Assembly (NCBI GenBank): GCA_964582985.1
Contig: CAZOUM010000085.1
Span: 1 to 10,093 of the forward strand
Reading direction: 5' to 3'
DNA length: 10,093 nt
Origin: CAZQYB01 sp964582985
GTDB taxonomy: Bacteria > Planctomycetota > Phycisphaerae > Sedimentisphaerales > Anaerobacaceae
Shown here: piece after piece, positions 5,565 to 10,093 of the stretch
Position numbering within the stretch: position 1 is the first letter of the stretch
Layout: each line of letters starts with the position of its first letter
Made by a program: the position numbers and the translations under genes
The notes under the pieces: generated by a model
The model's database searches: none
What the model was told of the DNA's origin: nothing
What the model saw: only the letters and a program-made list of their open reading frames with translations

Positions 5565-7406
5565 TTACTTGCGGGCTTCGGCGGCCTTCTTTCTGTCCTG
5601 TTCTGTTTTGCTATAGCGGCATTTGGGGCACCTGTCGGCAAAATCGGCAAGAACAGTGCCTCTCTCGAAAACAAAGCCGCACTTTGCGCATTTTACGGCC
5701 CTGAAGACGCTTTTCTGTCGACACTTTTTGCAAACCATCGCTGGCGGCATTGGCGACCTTGGGTCTGCATTGGCCTGTATAAACTCGTGGTACTCCTTCA
5801 GGTTCATCTCGTAAGCGGCCTTGCACGCCGGATTGCGGCACGTCACCCAGGTAGACATATCTTTGAAAGGCTCCAAGTTGGGGCCTTCGGAGCCGCCGAA
5901 ATGCGGCTGCATCATCTGCTGCTGCATCATCATAGCTGCGGCCGCAATCTCGACCAAATGCTCCTTCGGCAGAGCAATATCTATTGTCAATGTTCCTTTG
6001 CCGACTTTTCCGGCAAAGGCGATGTTGCTCTTTGCCGGCATATCCATCTTTGGCGCCGGCATCGGCGCAAAAGCCATTGCTAATTTGAACAGATTCATCA
6101 GATTGTACGTGCCCACATAGTCGGCCTTGTTTGCGTTCGGAATCAGCGCGGCGATGGACTTCAACTGAGTCGAAGACCCCATCTTGCCGGGGGGGCCCAT
6201 TTCTTTCGGGTCTTTCGCGCCGAGCATCTGGCTGAGCATTAGGATAGTAGGGAAGTCGGTCGAAGACCCCATCTTACCGTGGGCGGAAAAGGTTTGTGCC
6301 ACTTTCGTTCCCGGCACGCCGGAGATGGCGGTAGTAATATTCAGGACATTGGGCTTTGGATTGAGTGTAAGGCTCAAATACCGTATCTGTTTCATAAGGT
6401 TCTCGATGTCCATATCCAAAGCGGCAGCAGGCGAGGCGCCACCCGGCCCGGTCGGCATCATTGCACCGGCCATCATCTTGATTCCTTCAAGGCCGTCGGA
6501 TATCTCAGTGCCTAAAGTCTTTTGCGTAAGTTCGATGTTCCCGTAGGCCCAGATTGCCTGCCGGGTAGCTTTTTGTGCTTCGGCGTCGTCGAGGGCAGTT
6601 GCCAGGCCGGCCGTTTTGCCCTCTGAAATTGCTTTTGCCATCTTGAGAAGCTTATCATAGCTTTCAGATGATTTAATCAGCGCATAATTGCCGAGCTGCA
6701 TGACCAGTGCGTCCACCTCGCCGGTGATTTTGGAAACTCCTTTTCCATCCGGAGGGCTTATATTTTGATTACCGCTGATAAATTGTTTATAATCTGTAAT
6801 AGGGACAAGAATTGAGATCAGGTCCATTTCAATCGATTCGCCGGGTGCTGTTGTTGCGAAGATTGCGAAACTACCGGACATATTCACACCCGTTAGCTGC
6901 GGACTTCCCAGCACATTGGCAAACTGCATTCGTACCAGCATCGAGAGCCCGATAGGTACGGGCGAGACGCCGGCCATAAACTGGTCTATCTGGCTGACGT
7001 TGTACTCGAAATTGTTGATTCGCAAGCAAAGCAGACTCTCGGCCGGAACCATCGCAAGCAGCTCGTCAGCAACCGGCTTCGGTACCAGCTTCGGTACCGG
7101 CTTTGGTAGCGGCTTGGGTTCCGGTCGTACCAATATTTTGGTAATCGTTGGTTCTGTAGGCCGCTCAGAAATTTCGGGTTCCTCAAAGATTTCAGGGACT
7201 TCCGTAATGGCAGGCTCAGTGGGGACAAAAGGCTGCTTGATGCGATTTTCGTAGGCTGGGTTTGGGCCGAGGCCGGCCTTGTCTCGGAATACTCTGAGCA
7301 AAGCCTCACCCCAAAGTATTCCCGTATCCTGTGCCAAAGTGGTGGCAGCGAATAAAAGCAGTAATAATGTAATAGTGATAGCCCTGAGACTTCTTGATTT
7401 AATCAT
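5565..7406 (-). CDS. Secreted paralog with double zinc-ribbon C-terminus
   Basis: This 613-residue protein is clearly paralogous to the 726-residue protein downstream. Residues 113 to about 370 match its residues 34 to about 300, and 417 to about 500 match its 516 to about 602 (for example ADELL..VPAESL.C.RINNF and KAD...GT.N). Differences are marked. After the signal peptide (1 to about 25) it has an extra segment with a proline-rich stretch (about 95-112, PKPVPKLVPKPV). It lacks some 200 central residues found in the paralog. Its tail is not a pseudopilin domain but an eight-cysteine module: C523-x4-C528, C559-xx-C562, C573-xx-C576 and C593-xx-C596, consistent with two zinc ribbons. It ends in a Lys/Arg/Glu-rich stretch. 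Zinc ribbons on a protein with a signal peptide are unusual. The start is firm: AGGAGG (complement of 7415-7420) lies 8 bases before the ATG. The function is unknown. Confidence 0.82.
   Translation of the reverse strand: MIKSRSLRAITITLLLLLFAATTLAQDTGILWGEALLRVFRDKAGLGPNPAYENRIKQPFVPTEPAITEVPEIFEEPEISERPTEPTITKILVRPEPKPLPKPVPKLVPKPVADELLAMVPAESLLCLRINNFEYNVSQIDQFMAGVSPVPIGLSMLVRMQFANVLGSPQLTGVNMSGSFAIFATTAPGESIEMDLISILVPITDYKQFISGNQNISPPDGKGVSKITGEVDALVMQLGNYALIKSSESYDKLLKMAKAISEGKTAGLATALDDAEAQKATRQAIWAYGNIELTQKTLGTEISDGLEGIKMMAGAMMPTGPGGASPAAALDMDIENLMKQIRYLSLTLNPKPNVLNITTAISGVPGTKVAQTFSAHGKMGSSTDFPTILMLSQMLGAKDPKEMGPPGKMGSSTQLKSIAALIPNANKADYVGTYNLMNLFKLAMAFAPMPAPKMDMPAKSNIAFAGKVGKGTLTIDIALPKEHLVEIAAAAMMMQQQMMQPHFGGSEGPNLEPFKDMSTWVTCRNPACKAAYEMNLKEYHEFIQANADPRSPMPPAMVCKKCRQKSVFRAVKCAKCGFVFERGTVLADFADRCPKCRYSKTEQDRKKAAEARK
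6169..6275. repeat. 17-bp direct repeat at the deletion site of the paralog
   Basis: GTCGAAGACCCCATCTT occurs at 6169-6185 and again at 6259-6275, 90 bases (30 codons) apart and in frame, giving GKMGSST at residues 377-383 and 407-413. The pair lies exactly where this protein lacks about 200 residues relative to its paralog. Confidence 0.85.
7072..7125. repeat. Imperfect 12-bp tandem repeat coding for the proline-rich stretch
   Basis: Four and a half units of the form ACCGGCTTCGGT (7072-7083, 7084-7095, 7096-7107, 7108-7119, then half) encode alternating Pro-Lys/Pro-Val steps in the secreted zinc-ribbon protein. The period of 12 bases keeps the frame, so the length of the linker could vary by slippage. 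Confidence 0.75.
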
Positions 7407-7469
7407 TGTGCGGACCTCCTAAATAAATGTGCGGCAAATTCTTTTTTCCAAATCTCACCAACTACTAAG

Positions 7470-7495
7470 TATATACAAAAACGCCGGTTATGCAA
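7470..7495 (-). promoter_or_regulatory. Promoter-like motif before the zinc-ribbon paralog
   Basis: On the minus strand TTGCAT (7490-7495) is followed after 14 bases by TATATA (7470-7475). The word TTCTTGCATAA and the spacing to GTATA are identical to those before the downstream paralog. The distance from motif to start codon is nearly the same (about 84 versus 86 bases), and the leaders also share GAATTT.CCG.ACAT.TTTAGGAGG-like sequence. Duplication together with the gene, or shared regulation, would explain this. Confidence 0.5.
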
Positions 7496-7553
7496 GAAAA
7501 TTCCGGAGAATTCGAGAATTGAAATTAATTAGCGGCGGTCGTACCATTTCAGT

Positions 7554-7582
7554 TTGACAGCCTTGGTGGTTCTGGATAAGAA
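7554..7582 (+). promoter_or_regulatory. Possible sigma-70 promoter for the ECF operon
   Basis: A perfect TTGACA (7554-7559) is followed after 17 bases by TAAGAA (7577-7582), a weak -10. It lies about 70 bases before the sigma-factor start, in the divergent intergenic region. Confidence 0.35.
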
Positions 7583-7653
7583 CGTCCAGGCAGGGTTTTG
7601 CGTGGAAATTTTTATGGAAACTTACTAACGTTCAGCGAAGTTGTTGCGTCTAT

Positions 7654-8235
7654 ATGGATGAGGACGTTCTTGTGAACGAGAGTCGTCAAGCGAGCAGCAG
7701 TGATATTGGACGACTGGTTGAGGCGAGCCAGGCGGGGGCCAGGGGTGCGTTTGATGAGCTTGTGCGATTGTACCAACGTCGGGCGATGCGGGTTGCGGTC
7801 AGGATGCTGGGCGATGTAAATGAAGCGGCTGAAGCGGTTCAGAACGCTTTTGTTAAGGCCTATCTGAATATTGACAAGTTAAAAGAGCCGGGGCGGTTTG
7901 AGGTTTGGCTGCTGCGGATTGTCGCCAACACGGCGATCAGTCAGCGAAGGGCGGCTAAACGCAGAGCAAGCGGAATAAAGGTCACGGATTGCCATGAGGA
8001 CAAGGGAGCGACATCGCTTGAGGACAAAGCCGTCGGCGAGGAATTAAAGGAAGCGATACAGGTTGCGATGCGGAAGCTGTCAAAGAAAGAAGCGAAGGCC
8101 ATATCACTTTTTGGGTTGGAAGGTTTGTCACAGAGAGAAGTTGCTGAGATTATGGGCTGTTCGGTTGCGGCGGTTGGGTGGCACGTGTTCAAAGGCAGGC
8201 AGAAATTGAAGGTGTTACTGAAAGAGTACTTATAA
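7654..8235 (+). CDS. ECF-type RNA polymerase sigma factor
   Basis: This 193-residue protein has the two domains of extracytoplasmic-function sigma factors. Region 2 spans about 30-100 (FDELVRLYQRRAMRVAVRML, then AEAVQNAFVKAY and WLLRIVANTAI), which binds core polymerase and the -10 element. Region 4 spans about 130-190 with the helix-turn-helix LSQREVAEIMGCSVAAVGWH (158-177), which binds the -35 element. The linker between them is short and variable, as usual for the family. No C-terminal extension is present. The ATG at 7654 has no good ribosome site. An alternative GTG at 7672 has GAGG (7660-7663) 8 bases upstream and would remove only six residues before the conserved part. The next gene begins 14 bases after the stop, so the two are almost certainly co-transcribed, and its product is the likely regulator of this factor. 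The stimulus is unknown. Confidence 0.93.
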   Translation: MDEDVLVNESRQASSSDIGRLVEASQAGARGAFDELVRLYQRRAMRVAVRMLGDVNEAAEAVQNAFVKAYLNIDKLKEPGRFEVWLLRIVANTAISQRRAAKRRASGIKVTDCHEDKGATSLEDKAVGEELKEAIQVAMRKLSKKEAKAISLFGLEGLSQREVAEIMGCSVAAVGWHVFKGRQKLKVLLKEYL

Positions 8236-8249
8236 AAGAAAAAGTAGAA

Positions 8250-8732
8250 ATGAGAAAAGAAGATGTGGATTCCCGCTTTCGCGGGAATGACAAAGTGGAA
8301 AATGAAAAAGAAAGAATAGACTCGGTTTTTGAAAAAAATGTCGAAGAGCAGTTAGCGGAGGTTAACTGGGATGAATTGAAGGCGGCAATATCGGCCCGGC
8401 TGGATGAAGCCGAGAGAGGCAAGACTTCCAAGAGCAAATTCCCTGCCGTGTTTAAGGTGGCTGCGGGGGTTGCTGCCGCTGCGGCGGTTGTGTTTGTCGC
8501 GACGATGGTCAAGATGGAGAAGCCCGTGGAAATGCCGTTAGAAAACGGTAAGCACGCGGTGGTTGAGTTTATTGAAGCGAGAGGGTCGGCCTCGGTTGAG
8601 ATTATCGACCGGAATGGAGAAGGAAAAGAGAACGGCAGTCGGGCGGCGTGGATAATAATCCGCATGCCTGAACCGGCCCTGGCGGATAATGGCACGAATG
8701 GCCATTTAAGAGATTTGATTCGTTTGTTCTAA
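8250..8732 (+). CDS. Single-pass membrane protein, putative anti-sigma factor
   Basis: This 160-residue protein has a charged N-terminal half (1-62, including VEEQLAEVNWDELKAAISAR), one hydrophobic helix at about 64-88 (alanine/valine-rich) and a C-terminal part of about 70 residues that would face outside. Position directly after an ECF sigma gene plus this topology fits an anti-sigma factor. There is no HxxxCxxC zinc anti-sigma motif and I recognise no named family, so the role rests on context. The ATG at 8250 is the first start clear of the sigma gene, but it has only a purine-rich region and no proper ribosome site. A GTG at 8295 is a possible alternative. Residues 7-14 (DSRFRGND) are encoded by a palindromic dispersed repeat. 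The next gene begins 29 bases downstream. Confidence 0.7.
   Translation: MRKEDVDSRFRGNDKVENEKERIDSVFEKNVEEQLAEVNWDELKAAISARLDEAERGKTSKSKFPAVFKVAAGVAAAAAVVFVATMVKMEKPVEMPLENGKHAVVEFIEARGSASVEIIDRNGEGKENGSRAAWIIIRMPEPALADNGTNGHLRDLIRLF
8269..8288. repeat. dRS3-like palindromic repeat inside a coding region
   Basis: The 20-base core ATTCCC-N8-GGGAAT has the consensus known for Neisseria dRS3 repeats, and such sequences are scattered through many bacterial genomes. The inner bases GCTTTCGC extend the stem to 8 bp around a TTTC loop. It is translated in frame as part of DSRFRGND near the start of the putative anti-sigma gene. Confidence 0.75.
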
Positions 8733-8761
8733 AGAATAATTTTGAGATTAAGGAGGCAAAA

Positions 8762-10012
8762 ATGAACGCGATGAGTTTCAAAAAAATGGTGGTTGTGTTT
8801 GTTTTGGTCGGTGTTTGGGCCGGTTTCGTGCAGGCGGACAAACTTGAGCTGCAGGCGAAGCTCAGCAAAGAGCTTAAAATCCAGTTGAAGGATGTTACTA
8901 TTGTCGAGGCGCTGGAGAAAATCGGAAAAAAAGCAGGGTTGGAAATTGTTTTGTCGGATGAGGCGGCGTGGAAGCTGCCGCAGGGAGGGGCGACGCGGCT
9001 TCGGGTGATGCTGCAAGGGCCTTTGGTAGAGAGCCTGACGGAGATGCTCAACGCCTTTTTTATGCGGTATGCGGTGGGCGAAGAGCGAGTTACGATATAT
9101 CCCCGGCCGGAACTGGAGCATATCCTTGGCAGACCTACGGCGAAACATTTGGAGCTGTTGACAAAGATATACAATAGTACGATCACAGTGAAGGGGTACA
9201 TCAATTCAAAAGCAATCGTCGGTAGGATGATAGGCCAAGAGGTTCTGGTTTTGCCCGTTGGCAGGTATTCAGACTTAGACAAATTCCTGCATAAGATTAC
9301 ATCAGGGGTACCGGAAGGTGACACAACTCCGCCATTTACATTGGCGCATATGTTAGATTCGGTTGGTGGAGGGTGGTATCTTTCGGGGATGGAATTTCCG
9401 AACCAGATTCCGGAGATTCGACTGGTTACGAGCCCAGAGTTTCGGCAGGCGAAGCTTGACCAGATAGTTGATGTTTACATGGAGGGAGATGCGGCTGCGA
9501 TAATTCAGCGGCTTGCAAACTGGACCGGTATGGCGCTGTTTATGGACAAGCGTGAGCGTGACTGGCCGGGCGAGCACGGGCTTATGGATGTTGATATGCA
9601 GAATATTAAACTCGGGCAGGCCTTGCGGAATGTTGTAAGTATTATAGATGGAGCCGTTAATATGGACATCGAACATAATCGAATCCAGATAGCAGGGCCA
9701 CAGCACAAGAAGAAGCCGGTTGCTCGCGGTCGCCCACCAAGAGCGAGACCCAAACCACGAGTTCCGGACAGCGGTAAAATAGCAAGGGCCGGCGGGGATT
9801 ACGTCGGCAAGATAAGTATCCCGATGGATGGCGGCAAGTACTATATAGAATTTATGCTTCGAGAAAGCGATTTGACGGAGGAGTTGAAGAATCTGCGAGA
9901 CGAAAAGATGGAGCAGATTTTAGGCCGACCGCCAAGACCAAAGCCAGCAGCAGCGCCGTCAAAGCCAAGACGAGCAGCGCCGCCAAGGCCAGCAAGAGAA
10001 ACCCGGAAATAG
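8762..10012 (+). CDS. Secreted protein with two STN/secretin-N-like domains
   Basis: This 416-residue protein has a signal peptide (1-25, cut likely after VQA). Residues 36-114 fit the STN / secretin short N-terminal fold: KIQLKDVTIVEALEKIGKKA, GLEIVLSDEA, then LTEMLNAFFMRYAVGEERVTIYP. A second, weaker copy lies at about 232-312 (VDVYMEGDAAAIIQRLANWT, LGQALRNVV, IEHNRIQIAGP). A Pro/Arg-rich stretch (315-334) precedes a further small segment (about 340-390) and a basic Pro/Ala/Arg-rich tail (390-416). In known proteins STN domains sit at the N-terminus of secretins and of signalling TonB receptors such as FecA, where they contact FecR-type anti-sigma proteins. Here no barrel or secretin pore follows. 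Its place third after sigma and membrane protein suggests it senses or relays a signal to the membrane protein (inference). AGGAGG (8751-8756) lies 5 bases before the ATG, so this start is well supported. The window ends 81 bases after the stop, with no terminator seen. Confidence 0.78.
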   Translation: MNAMSFKKMVVVFVLVGVWAGFVQADKLELQAKLSKELKIQLKDVTIVEALEKIGKKAGLEIVLSDEAAWKLPQGGATRLRVMLQGPLVESLTEMLNAFFMRYAVGEERVTIYPRPELEHILGRPTAKHLELLTKIYNSTITVKGYINSKAIVGRMIGQEVLVLPVGRYSDLDKFLHKITSGVPEGDTTPPFTLAHMLDSVGGGWYLSGMEFPNQIPEIRLVTSPEFRQAKLDQIVDVYMEGDAAAIIQRLANWTGMALFMDKRERDWPGEHGLMDVDMQNIKLGQALRNVVSIIDGAVNMDIEHNRIQIAGPQHKKKPVARGRPPRARPKPRVPDSGKIARAGGDYVGKISIPMDGGKYYIEFMLRESDLTEELKNLRDEKMEQILGRPPRPKPAAAPSKPRRAAPPRPARETRK

Positions 10013-10093
10013 ACACTGCGGCAGATTCGGAAGCCAGCCTTAATCCTTAACCGGTAATAATTCCGAGACCGAGAGGGCCCGCACAGTATTGGC

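Noticed and set aside
7616..7652. GGAAAC and CGTCTA as an ECF autoregulatory promoter before the sigma gene.
   Set aside because: The 25-base spacer is well beyond the 15-18 bases expected, and the -10 would sit on the start codon.

Overview
The window looks like chromosomal DNA from a planctomycete, most likely of the Phycisphaerae type. This is an inference from four things: a PEP-CTERM surface protein, an ECF sigma factor followed by a one-helix membrane protein and a secreted STN-type protein, secreted proteins with pseudopilin-like tails, and strong AGGAGG ribosome binding sites on some genes. No rRNA, tRNA or marker gene confirms it. A run of 100 Ns shows that this is a scaffolded draft assembly, probably from a metagenome.

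Left part (1-2277, minus strand). Bases 68-196 hold a compound repeat with two 39-bp tandem hairpin units. Next is a small PEP-CTERM protein built around a P/Homo B domain. Upstream of it in the same direction is a 418-residue ParA-type ATPase fused to a C-terminal CBM48 (AMPK-beta-like glycogen-binding) domain whose main sugar-contact residues are retained.

Middle (2278-3096). This is a gene-poor stretch with at best a decayed coding remnant and the assembly gap. The gap is flanked by an exact 55-bp duplication, which looks like an unmerged contig overlap, so the Ns and one copy are probably not real. A strong minus-strand terminator lies at its right edge.

Right-middle (3097-7406, minus strand). 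Two paralogous secreted proteins share the same N-terminal and C-proximal blocks, the same leader sequence and the same promoter-like motif, but carry different ends. One ends in a GspG-like pseudopilin domain without the prepilin helix. The other has an added proline-rich segment near the N-terminus, lacks about 200 central residues and ends in an eight-cysteine double zinc ribbon.

Right part (7407-10093, plus strand, divergent). An ECF sigma factor is followed 14 bp later by a one-helix membrane protein in the anti-sigma position, then by a secreted protein with two STN/secretin-N-like domains. The layout resembles FecI-FecR-FecA surface signalling, but the STN protein has no beta-barrel. 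A palindromic dispersed repeat is translated in frame at the N-terminus of the putative anti-sigma protein.

The best candidates for something little described are the ParA-CBM48 fusion, the module-swapped secreted paralog pair, and the sigma/membrane protein/STN cassette beside them.
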